Below, piece after piece: positions 1-7,394 of a stretch of DNA of 8,823 nucleotides. Source of the DNA: Bacteroidales bacterium (lineage in GTDB: Bacteria; Bacteroidota; Bacteroidia; Bacteroidales; UBA3824); the NCBI GenBank assembly GCA_017645985.1, contig JAGCNK010000216.1, positions 1 to 8,823 on the forward strand. Reading direction: 5' to 3'. A program made the position numbers and the translations under genes. Position 1 is the first letter of the stretch. Each line of letters opens with the position of its first letter. Under the pieces are notes generated by a model, which did not search any database, had not been told where the DNA came from, and worked only from the letters and a program-made list of their open reading frames with translations.

Positions 1-1830
1 AGCCGTCTCACTGGCATCAAGTACGGTGCTAAGCAGGAGACCGACGTGGCAATGCGCGTTATCGCCGACCATATCCGTGCTATCTCGTTCGCCATCGCCG
101 ACGGACAGCTGCCCGCAAACGCTAAGGCTGGCTACGTTATCCGCCGAATTCTCCGCCGTGCTGTAAGATACGCTTACACATTCCTCGGACAGGCCGAACC
201 TTTTATGTACAAGCTCCTTCCGGTGCTCCGTTCGGTTATGGGCGAAGCTTATCCCGAACTCAACGCTCAGAAAGACATCATCGAGAAGGTGATGGTAGAG
301 GAGGAGTCATCATTTCTTCGCACCTAGGAGACTGGTATCCGCCTCTTAGACAAGGTTGTGGAACAGGCTCAGAAAGCCGGAAAGAAGCAAATCGACGGCA
401 AGACAGTGTTCGTGCTTTACGATACTTACGGATTCCCCCTCGACCTTACAGAGCTTATTCTTAAGGAAAAAGGTCTCACACACAATCAAGCCGAGTTTGA
501 GCAGGAGCTCAACGCGCAGAAAGAGCGCAGCCGCAACGATGCCAAAATCGAAAGCAGCGACTGGCAAGAGGTTAACAGCTTTTCTACCGAGGAGTTCACC
601 GGCTACGACGAGACCACTACCGACGTTAAAATCTGGCGTTACCGCAAGGTGGAGACCAAAGGTAAGAACTTCTATCAGATAGTATTCAACAAGACTCCAT
701 TCTATGGAGAAATGGGCGGTCAGGTAGGCGACTGCGGCTATATTGAGGCCAACGGCAAGAAGACCTACATCACCGACACTCAAAAAGAAAACGGTCTTTC
801 AATTCATATTGTTAAGGAACTTCCCGAAGACCTTAAAGCCACATTCCACGCTGTTGTGGATGCCGAAAAACGTACTGCAATTGAACGTAACCACAGCGCA
901 ACTCACCTTTTGGACGAGGCTCTCCGTTCTATCCTCGGCACTCATGTAGAGCAAAAAGGTTCTATGGTTTGCAGCGATTATCTCCGTTTCGACTTTAGCC
1001 ATTTTAGCAAAATGACCGACGAGGAAATTGCTAAAGCAGAGGCTTTTGTAAATGAAAAAATCCGTGAAGGCATTGCCCTCGAAGAACACCGCGATATGCC
1101 TATCAAAGATGCTCAGGCTCTCGGAGCAATTGCACTTTTCGGCGAGAAATACGGCGACAAGGTGCGTGTGGTTAAGTTTGGCGACAGCATCGAGCTCTGC
1201 GGCGGTACTCACATCAGCAACACCGGACGCATCGGCTATTTCAAGATTATCACCGAAACAGCAGTGGCAGCAGGTATACGCCGTATCGAGGCTCTTACAG
1301 GCAAGGCTGCCGAAGAATACGCTGCTAAACAGTGCGCTATCTCGTCGGCTCTCAAACTTATGTTCAAAGCCAAATCAGAGGACGACATCATCAAGTCAGT
1401 GGAGGCTCTCATCGCCGACAACGCTGCCCTCAAGAAACAGATCGACGTGCTCGAGCACGAGAAGCTTGCAGGCGTAAAGGATGCCCTCATTGCCAAGGCT
1501 CAGAACATCAACGGCGTAAACGTTATCGCAGAGCGTGTATCTGTGGGCAACAAAGACCTGTTGAAAGACCTCTCGTTCCAGATTCGTCAGCAATTAGACA
1601 ACTCTTTCATTGTTCTCGGCGCATTGTTCGACGGCAAACCGTTGCTCTCTGTAATTATGAGCGACAACCTTGTAAAAGAGCGCAGTCTCAACGCCGGTGC
1701 CATTGTAAAAGAGGCTGGCAAGGAAATCCTTGGTGGAGGTGGCGGACAGCCCTTCTACGCTACAGCAGGCGGCAAGAATCCCGACGGCTTAGACAAAGCC
1801 ATCGCTGCTGCCAAGGCATTCATCAAGTAG
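1..1830 (+). CDS. alaS: Alanyl-tRNA synthetase (AlaRS), 5'-truncated by the window and interrupted by an in-frame TAG
   Basis: AlaRS charges tRNA-Ala with alanine in the cytoplasm and hydrolyses mischarged Ser- and Gly-tRNA-Ala. The frame is open from base 1, so about 265 of the family's roughly 870 residues lie outside the window. Seen in order: end of the class II catalytic/tRNA-recognition region (TDVAMRVIADHIR, then GYVIRRILRRAVRY), EEESSFLRT, the amber codon, ETGIRLLDKVVEQ, then YDTYGFPLDLTE. The editing domain has its zinc/active-site residues: HSATH at 892-906 and CGGTH at 1198-1212. The C-terminal DHHA1-type domain carries a GGGGGQP loop at 1732-1752. Everything after the TAG is in the same frame and intact, so the break is one codon, not a frameshift. 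GTG at 358 could serve as a restart but is an ordinary internal Val in homologues. The gene ends with TAG and a terminator. Identity is very secure; whether a full-length product is made is not. Confidence 0.95.
325..327 (+). other. In-frame amber (TAG) codon inside alaS
   Basis: The frame reads CGC ACC TAG GAG ACT GGT, giving R-T-stop-E-T-G. From memory, AlaRS proteins have FLRTLETG or FARTLERG here, so the stop replaces a leucine; TTG to TAG needs one base change. The frame before (from base 1) and after (to 1830) is conserved AlaRS sequence. It could be a sequencing or assembly error, a real nonsense mutation, or a codon that is read through. Confidence 0.9.
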
Positions 1831-1851
1831 TTTAATGATTAAAGTATAGTA

Positions 1852-1889
1852 AAAACCCCCGCCTGGGCATCTGCTTGGGCGGGGGTTTT
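1852..1889. terminator. Bidirectional rho-independent terminator between alaS and the ompA-like gene
   Basis: A perfect 12-bp inverted repeat pairs AAAACCCCCGCC (1852-1863) with GGCGGGGGTTTT (1878-1889) around a 14-nt loop. The run of T on the right serves alaS. The run of A on the left (1851-1855) becomes a U tract for the convergent minus-strand operon that ends at 1924. The placement between two converging genes fits a shared terminator. Confidence 0.9.
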
Positions 1890-1923
1890 GTTATGCGGGG
1901 GTGGGAGAGAGGGGTGAACTACG

Positions 1924-3408
1924 TCACCTCTGCTCCTCCAGTTCTAGTATCACAAATTCCACACGGCGGTTGATGTCGCGTTTCGACTCGGTAGAGTTGT
2001 CGTTGAGGGGACGGCTTTCGCCATAGCCTACTGGCACAAGACGTTCGGGCTCAACACCCTGCGAGATAAGGTAGTTGACCACTGTGCGGGCGCGTCGTTT
2101 CGAAAGGTCGAGGTTGTATGCGTCGGAGCCAATGTTGTCGGTGTGCGCCGAAACCTCCATCTTTAATACGTCGGGATTCTTTTTGAGAAACGTCACCACA
2201 GTGTCCATAAGCGTGTGCGAAGTGTCGGCAAGCTGGTCGCTGTTGAGCGCAAAGTGGATAGGCACGCCGATCGGGTCGCCCACCTTTTTGAGCTCGAGCT
2301 GCTTGGTCATATCCAGACCCGAGTTGACAAACGTGTAGCCCATAGGCATAATGTTTACGCCAAAGTCGTCGGCGTTGCGGTTGTACCAGTTGTCGGTGGT
2401 GTCCTCCTCCACAACGGTGTTTTCGATAGGCGGCAGTATTCGCTCTATGATCTGCGGCTGAGGTTTCTTAGCAAAGCGGTAGCGGAGACCGATGGTAGCT
2501 CCAACGTTTACAAGGTTGACATTCTTGCAAAACTTCGACTGCGTTACACCCACGTATGCAGAGGTGGTGTAGGCGGTGTCTAAGTTGTTCCAAAGTTTCT
2601 CCTCAGAGCGTTTCTGAATGTCGCCGAGCCGGTAAGTGCCGCTGAGGTTGAGTGTGAGGTCAAGCTGGCTTGTGAGCGCGTAGTGCAGCGACACTTCGCC
2701 TCCTATGCCGATAGCGGTGGTCTTCAGGTCGGAAGTAGAGCTATTTAGGTTCGTCTTGGAATACGAGGTAAGACCGTATTGTTCCAAATCGAATACTGGA
2801 AGATTTACCGTCGGATATACTGCTGAGTTAGAGAGTTCTCCAGAAACAGATTTGAACTTTTTGGTGAGTATCTGAGTAACACTTGCATGTACACCTGCGC
2901 CAAAGCGGAATTTAGAGCCCAGAGCTTGCTGGTAGTATACTCCAATCGGGATTTCGATTGCCGATACCGTGGTACGCTCTTTAAAGTGGTCGAAAGCAGA
3001 AGTATAGTCGTATGGTAGACCATTAGGATCAATGAAAGTAGCCAACGTATCTATGCCTTCTTTGGTCTCGTTGACAAAGTTGAGGTTAGCAGTGCCTTGG
3101 AAAGTGCTGTAGTTGAGTCCCACGCCTAAGCCCCAGTTAGGCGAGAAAAAGTAACGGTAGCCAAACCTTGCCGAGATACCGAATCCTGGCGACTTAGTGC
3201 CGCAAGAGTCGGCCAGTTTGTATTTCACATTGTTGAGACCTCCGCCCAAGTCGGCGAAAACAAAATGACCTTTGCGTGCTGCGTTGATGGCGAGCGTGTC
3301 GGGCGGCGCCGGAATAGTGTCGTATGTGACACGAGGCGCCGGATCGCCGGTCTGTGCCGACGAATATGCCGTTATCAGTGTCAATAATGCTGTGATAATC
3401 TTTTTCAT
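1924..3408 (-). CDS. OmpA-family outer-membrane protein (beta-barrel plus peptidoglycan-binding domain)
   Basis: The 494-aa product begins with a signal peptide (MKKIITALLTLITAYSSA, probable cleavage before Q19). Residues about 45-312 alternate polar and hydrophobic positions and are rich in Gly and aromatic residues (FGYRYFFSPNWGLGVGLNY, TIGLRYRF), as expected of an outer-membrane beta-barrel. A Pro/acidic linker (about 314-340) leads to a C-terminal OmpA domain, residues about 380-490. That domain has HTDNIGSDAYNLDLSKRRA with Asp424, then GYGESRP and NRRVEF; in this family the conserved Asp and Arg bind diaminopimelate in peptidoglycan. It is the last gene of the minus-strand cluster, 43 nt after the 566-aa gene, and ends 35 nt before a terminator. 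No Shine-Dalgarno precedes the ATG, as is usual in Bacteroidetes. It probably tethers the outer membrane to the wall; whether it partners the upstream products is inference. Confidence 0.93.
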   Translation of the reverse strand: MKKIITALLTLITAYSSAQTGDPAPRVTYDTIPAPPDTLAINAARKGHFVFADLGGGLNNVKYKLADSCGTKSPGFGISARFGYRYFFSPNWGLGVGLNYSTFQGTANLNFVNETKEGIDTLATFIDPNGLPYDYTSAFDHFKERTTVSAIEIPIGVYYQQALGSKFRFGAGVHASVTQILTKKFKSVSGELSNSAVYPTVNLPVFDLEQYGLTSYSKTNLNSSTSDLKTTAIGIGGEVSLHYALTSQLDLTLNLSGTYRLGDIQKRSEEKLWNNLDTAYTTSAYVGVTQSKFCKNVNLVNVGATIGLRYRFAKKPQPQIIERILPPIENTVVEEDTTDNWYNRNADDFGVNIMPMGYTFVNSGLDMTKQLELKKVGDPIGVPIHFALNSDQLADTSHTLMDTVVTFLKKNPDVLKMEVSAHTDNIGSDAYNLDLSKRRARTVVNYLISQGVEPERLVPVGYGESRPLNDNSTESKRDINRRVEFVILELEEQR

Positions 3409-3451
3409 AATAGTTTAAAATAATTATGATTCTATCAAATAATAATGGTTG

Positions 3452-5152
3452 TTATTCTCTGTAAGTGTAACGAGTAACCTCTACCGTCTGACCCTTGTTG
3501 ATAGTGCCGCGGTGGTCCTTGCGTCCGTATTTGTCTACGATAGATACGTTGAAGCTCAGGCTCTGTGTGGTTTTTTCGCGGTATTTGAAGCATACAACCT
3601 TTACGGTGTAAGTTCCAGCCTTGGGTTTCAACCAGTAGATGTTCTCTTGCGGACGGTTTGTGGTGCCGATGATAGCGTTGGCGTCGAGGTCGAGGTTTCC
3701 AGTACCGCTACCGCACGAAGCCTTGCGACGGCTGAAGAATATCTCGTTGCCGCAGGGGTCGATAACGTGGAGGTCGAGGTCGGTTTTTGAGTACAACTGA
3801 AGGTTGATACGCAGGTCGCCGCTCTGTCCCTTAAGGTCGTTCTGAGGCGGGTTGTTAGGAGTGGGCGACGGGGTAGGAGCGGGGGGCGGTGTGGGTTTCA
3901 CGCTCAGCGGAATAGTGCGGCTCTCCTTGGTGTTGAGCTGCTCAAGCTTGGCGTTGTACACCTTGCTGCCGTTAGATATGTAGCCAGTTTTTGAGGCTGT
4001 GATTGAAATCTTGTCGTTTTCGCCGATGCCCAGCACGGTGAACTCGCCCTGAGCGTTGCTGTATTCGGTGGCTTTGAGCTTGCCGTTTACGCGGATTTCG
4101 TTCTTGACACCAGCCAGAGGCTTGCTGCCGTCGATATTGTAGAATACGAGCGAAGTGGTGAGCGGACGGAGGTACATCGTGCGCTCCTCTTCGGGAAGTT
4201 CCATAAATTTCTGAACAGTGCCGCCGTCCAATGTGGTGTCGGCATATCCGGCTTTCGACGCCTTGAACGACAGCGTGCTGGAAATACGCAGCGAGTCGAA
4301 CAGTCCCACGCCTACGCCGTTGGTGTTGGTCTGCAATGATGAAGACGCTCCGTTGATAGTGAGGGTGACTGTGGCGTCGGGCAGCAGGCTCTTGGTTTTG
4401 AGGTTCTTGACAATAACCTTAACGCTGCCTTTGATGGGAGAGAGCTTGAGCGATTTCTCAAGGTCCGACATATTGGCGAGGTCAAATAGCGAAGCTTCAA
4501 GAGTGTCGTTGAGGTATCCCTCTTTTGATGCCACGCATTTTACGCTTCCGCACTGAGGCATGTTGATTGTGAATCCGCCAGACGGGTCGGTGGTGGTTGA
4601 CGATGATTCCTGCGACTCGTTAACGATGGAGATAATCTGCACGTCGGCTCCTGGCAGGGGCTCGTTGTTGTCGATGTCGATAACCTTGAGGTCGGAGCTT
4701 GAAAACAGCGGCGGAATCTGCACCTCTTTATAATTGTCTTTTGGGAAAGTTCTGTCAAGGTCGCCAATATTGTCGGCGTTGTAGCATTCGTTGCCTGCGG
4801 TTACGTAAGCAGAATCGTTGAACATTCCGCCAAACAGCACATACCACAGCGGCTCTTTGATGCCCTCGAACTGCACTTTGCCTTCGTTGTCGGTGCTGCC
4901 TGTCAGGATGGTGGGCGTGTGCGAGCCAAACAGTCCTATCGCGGGATACGAAAACTTGGTTTCGGCAGCGGCAATGGAGATACCTGTCTGTTTTTCGCTA
5001 AGATGAATCCTTACTGTGCGGCCTATAGGTATGATAAATACGAATAGGAGAAGAAAGAGGAAAATCCACCAAGGGAATTTCTTTTTCTTTAATACGAGTG
5101 TTATTTCGGAATCCTCTTCGCCCGAAACAACGGTTGCTTTGTTTGTACCCAT
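3452..5152 (-). CDS. Membrane-anchored multidomain protein with three beta modules and a C-terminal DUF2135/YfaP-like domain
   Basis: I do not recognise a named gene. The 566-aa product has a cytoplasmic tail (1-29) ending in LVLKKKKFPWW, one membrane segment (about 29-46), then RTVRI; positive charges before the segment predict that the rest is periplasmic. Residues 47-150 form a region shared with the neighbour (YPAIGLFG, TDNEGKVQFEG, PLWYVLF). Three tandem modules follow at about 155-239, 243-330 and 333-418, each with a K-GY signature (VASKEGY, KASKAGY, TASKTGY); they resemble carboxypeptidase-regulatory-like or PEGA Ig folds. A Pro-rich linker (419-438) leads to a domain at 445-566 with TDLDLHVIDPCG, GNLDLDAN and PQENIYW, which recalls DUF2135/YfaP and pre-peptidase C-terminal beta-sandwiches. 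Cysteines 467, 480 and 521 could form disulfides. It lies 21 nt after its 372-aa paralogue. Domain names are from memory; the function is unknown. Confidence 0.85.
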   Translation of the reverse strand: MGTNKATVVSGEEDSEITLVLKKKKFPWWIFLFLLLFVFIIPIGRTVRIHLSEKQTGISIAAAETKFSYPAIGLFGSHTPTILTGSTDNEGKVQFEGIKEPLWYVLFGGMFNDSAYVTAGNECYNADNIGDLDRTFPKDNYKEVQIPPLFSSSDLKVIDIDNNEPLPGADVQIISIVNESQESSSTTTDPSGGFTINMPQCGSVKCVASKEGYLNDTLEASLFDLANMSDLEKSLKLSPIKGSVKVIVKNLKTKSLLPDATVTLTINGASSSLQTNTNGVGVGLFDSLRISSTLSFKASKAGYADTTLDGGTVQKFMELPEEERTMYLRPLTTSLVFYNIDGSKPLAGVKNEIRVNGKLKATEYSNAQGEFTVLGIGENDKISITASKTGYISNGSKVYNAKLEQLNTKESRTIPLSVKPTPPPAPTPSPTPNNPPQNDLKGQSGDLRINLQLYSKTDLDLHVIDPCGNEIFFSRRKASCGSGTGNLDLDANAIIGTTNRPQENIYWLKPKAGTYTVKVVCFKYREKTTQSLSFNVSIVDKYGRKDHRGTINKGQTVEVTRYTYRE

Positions 5153-5173
5153 TATTATGTGTGTTTTAGTTGG

Positions 5174-6292
5174 TTATTCTACTATGTGTGTTGTAACTGT
5201 AACTGTTTGACGGTTCTTAACCTTACCAGAGAAGTCCTTGCGGTGACCCTTGCGGTCGATGATTGTCACGTTAAACTCCTCTTCGGCACTGGTGTTACCT
5301 CGTTTTTCAAAGCACATCACCTTAACCTTGTACTCGCCTTTCGACGGTGCAACGAAGAAGATGTTCTCCTGCGGTTCGGTGGTGAAGGTGTAAGGACGGT
5401 TGTTGTACTTGGCGTTGGCGTCCACGTCGAGAGTGCCTTCTCCGTCGCCACATTCAAACTGACGGCGTTCGTAGTAGATCTCGTGTCCGCAGGGGTCGAT
5501 TACGTGCAGGTCGAGGTCGGTTTTGGAGTACCATTGCAGGTTGAAACGGAGGTCGCCGCCCTCGCCCTGGAATATCGGTTTGAGGCGGAGCACGCGCGAC
5601 GTGTCGTTGAGCTGCGCAATGGCCTCGGCGCCGCCTGTGATAGTGTCGTTCTCGTATCCCTCTTTCGAGCCGATGAGTGTCAGCTGGGCGCACATCGACG
5701 AGTTGAGCATTATTACGCCGGTGGTGTCGGTGAATACCGAGTCGATGGTGGTGTTGCCGTCAACAATGGTGATAATCTCTACTTTGGCTTCGCCAAGCGG
5801 TTCTTTTGTGTCGGCATCGATGACTTTTACCGGCACGCTGATAGCCTGCTGAGGAATCTCCACGGTCTTGTAGTTGAACCTCGGGAACTCGTTGTAGGGA
5901 TATTCCATACCGTCGCCAGAAAGACAGCCTCCGTGAACCGTAACTTTTGCTGTGTAACTCAAAAACTGGTCGAACAAGACGTACCACAATGGTTCGGTGA
6001 TGCCTTCGTACACTACCCGGCCTTCGTTGTCGGTGTCTTTTTTCTGTGTAACGTATACTTTGGCGCCAAAAGTGCCTATCTCGGGATAGTAGAACTCTGT
6101 GGTTGTGCCTGTTACTGGTTCTTGGTTGTTTTGCTGCACTACCTGTATGCGCACAGTGCGGCTTATAGGTATGAGCAGAAGCAGCGGAAGCAGAAGCAGC
6201 AGAATCCACCACGGAAACTTTTTCTTCTTGAGCACGAGAACGGTCTCTTCGCCCTCCTGTCCCGATACTACGGTTACTTTGTCTGTCTTCAT
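5174..6292 (-). CDS. Membrane-anchored protein with one beta module and a C-terminal DUF2135/YfaP-like domain; short paralogue of the next gene
   Basis: The 372-aa product matches the 566-aa neighbour without gaps at its landmarks for the first 240 residues: LVLKKKKFPWWI at 19-30 in both, YPEIGTFG at 69-76, PLWYVLF at 101-107, and SKEGY at 209-213. It has a short cytoplasmic tail, one leucine-rich membrane segment (about 28-44), a shared periplasmic region, and a single beta module (about 154-240). The C-terminal domain (246-372) carries TDLDLHVIDPCG, CGDGEGTLDVDAN and PQENIFF. It lacks the two extra modules and the Pro-rich linker of the neighbour. The acidic DLD and LDVDAN positions could bind a cation such as calcium, as in some related beta-sandwiches; that is inference. 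The opposite strand also carries a long open frame (5159-6310), but only the minus-strand product has paralogy and recognisable domains. The ATG follows the kinase gene by 46 nt. Function unknown. Confidence 0.85.
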   Translation of the reverse strand: MKTDKVTVVSGQEGEETVLVLKKKKFPWWILLLLLPLLLLIPISRTVRIQVVQQNNQEPVTGTTTEFYYPEIGTFGAKVYVTQKKDTDNEGRVVYEGITEPLWYVLFDQFLSYTAKVTVHGGCLSGDGMEYPYNEFPRFNYKTVEIPQQAISVPVKVIDADTKEPLGEAKVEIITIVDGNTTIDSVFTDTTGVIMLNSSMCAQLTLIGSKEGYENDTITGGAEAIAQLNDTSRVLRLKPIFQGEGGDLRFNLQWYSKTDLDLHVIDPCGHEIYYERRQFECGDGEGTLDVDANAKYNNRPYTFTTEPQENIFFVAPSKGEYKVKVMCFEKRGNTSAEEEFNVTIIDRKGHRKDFSGKVKNRQTVTVTTHIVE

Positions 6293-6338
6293 GTGGTTAG
6301 GTTTTTATAGGGTTGCCAAAAAGATAAATGTCAGATTG

Positions 6339-7283
6339 TTAGTGAACGAGCGCGGCAGCTCCCAGCACGGCGATGTTTGTTCCGAGCAGAGCCGACGGCA
6401 GCACTTTGATTTTGCCACGGTATACAGGCAGAAGGTTCTGCTCCATATACTGCTTGGTGGGTTCCACGATGAGGTCTTTGGCAAGAGCGAGACCTCCGAA
6501 GAGGAACACAGCCTCGGGACTTAGTATCGTAGCCAGATCGGCTAGCTTCTTGCCGAGTATCTCTGCGGTAAAGTCAAAAGCCTTTAACGCTATCTTGTCG
6601 CCCTGTTTTGCAAAATCGTAAATATCTTTGCTTGTGAGTTTTTCGTAAGGAATGTCGCGCATTTTGGATTCGCAACGGTTTGACGCAAGAAGTTCGTACA
6701 CCGTGCGCTTGATACCTGTAGCCGAGCAGTAAGTTTCGAGACATCCGCGTCGTCCGCAGCCACATTCGCGGCCGTTTTCGATGGCGATGCTGTGTCCGTA
6801 TTCGCCTGCGAAGCCGTCGGCTCCGTAAATAAGCTGTCCGTTGGCAACAATTCCGCTGCCGAGACCCGTGCCGAGGGTTATCATCACAAAGTTTTTCATT
6901 CCTTTAGCGCCGCCGTACACCATCTCGCCGATAGTGGCAGCCTTGGCGTCGTTGGTCACAATCACCTTGCACGAGAAATATTTCTTGATTTCGTCGGCAA
7001 GATGCACCTCGTCTTTCCATGGCAGGTTGGGGGCAAATTCGATAGTACCTTTATAATAGTTGCCGTTGGGAGCGCCAATACCAATGCCTCTGAGTTCGAG
7101 GTCGTCGCCAACCATCTTGATGAGCGAGTTGATAGTGTCGGCAAGAGTCTTTACATATTCTTCTAAAACAGGATGGCTAGATGTAGGGAACGATGTCTCT
7201 GCCAAAATGTTAGCGTTGTCGTCTACGATTCCTACTGCCGTGTTGGTGCCGCCAATGTCGATGCCTGCGGATACTTTTTGCAT
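6339..7283 (-). CDS. ROK-family sugar kinase, probable glucokinase
   Basis: ROK kinases phosphorylate glucose, N-acyl hexosamines or fructose with ATP in the cytoplasm. With the start at 7283 the protein has 314 residues, usual for the family. Visible motifs: DIGGTN (9-14, phosphate loop), Asp112 in VTNDAKAA as the catalytic base, GTGLGSG (138-144), EYGH (161-164) for sugar and zinc contact, the zinc-binding CGCGRRGCLE (174-183), and LFGG (261-264) near the adenosine site. All key residues are present, and there is no N-terminal helix-turn-helix, so it is an enzyme rather than a ROK repressor. An upstream ATG at 7313 would add MITPKKRNII, but family members start just before the G-I-D-I-G-G strand, so I prefer 7283. 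It is first in the minus-strand cluster. The exact sugar cannot be read from the sequence; glucose is the usual assignment in Bacteroidales. Confidence 0.92.
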   Translation of the reverse strand: MQKVSAGIDIGGTNTAVGIVDDNANILAETSFPTSSHPVLEEYVKTLADTINSLIKMVGDDLELRGIGIGAPNGNYYKGTIEFAPNLPWKDEVHLADEIKKYFSCKVIVTNDAKAATIGEMVYGGAKGMKNFVMITLGTGLGSGIVANGQLIYGADGFAGEYGHSIAIENGRECGCGRRGCLETYCSATGIKRTVYELLASNRCESKMRDIPYEKLTSKDIYDFAKQGDKIALKAFDFTAEILGKKLADLATILSPEAVFLFGGLALAKDLIVEPTKQYMEQNLLPVYRGKIKVLPSALLGTNIAVLGAAALVH

Positions 7284-7328
7284 AATAATGTTTCTTTTTT
7301 TTGGTGTTATCAATAGTAAATATTGGCG

Positions 7329-7366
7329 TAAAGGTACAAATAATAATTAATCTGCAGAGCCCAAAA
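7329..7366 (-). promoter_or_regulatory. Possible weak promoter for the minus-strand operon
   Basis: On the minus strand TACCTTTA (7329-7336) matches the Bacteroidetes -7 element TAnnTTTG at all but the last base. A TTTG lies at 7362-7365, but the 25-nt spacer is longer than usual. A transcript would start near 7322, giving about 40 nt of leader to the ATG at 7283. It is the best candidate in the region, but not a strong one. Confidence 0.35.
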
Positions 7367-7394
7367 CAGTTTTTTTTTTGACACAGCTGCAAAA

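Noticed and set aside
346..1212. Minus-strand open frames of 145 and 137 codons opposite alaS (346-783 and 799-1212)
   Set aside because: They lie wholly opposite conserved AlaRS coding sequence and show no family features.
358..1830. A separate gene starting at GTG 358
   Set aside because: The GTG encodes an ordinary internal position of AlaRS, and the 11 codons before it back to the TAG are also conserved AlaRS sequence, so this is a continuation of one interrupted gene unless restart is shown.
3409..3451. Internal promoter just upstream of the OmpA gene
   Set aside because: The minus strand has TATTATTTG, which needs three bases instead of two between TA and TTTG, and no good -33 element is seen. 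The short gap favours co-transcription.
3836..3896. Pro/Thr-rich stretch as a tandem DNA repeat
   Set aside because: The C/G-rich bases simply encode the PTPPPAPTPSPTP linker; there is no regular DNA repeat unit.
5159..6310. Plus-strand open frame of 383 codons covering the 372-aa gene
   Set aside because: It is slightly longer than the real gene, but its product shows no recognisable domain, while the minus strand gives a clear membrane anchor, motifs and a paralogue next door. It is an antisense shadow of codon bias.
7284..7313. N-terminal extension of the ROK kinase to the ATG at 7313
   Set aside because: It would add ten residues (MITPKKRNII) not expected before the phosphate-binding strand; the ATG at 7283 gives the usual family start.
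7370..7379. Run of 10 T as a terminator
   Set aside because: No stable stem precedes it on either strand; the nearby TGCAG/CTGCA pairing has a loop of about 30 nt. It is probably just A/T-rich intergenic sequence.
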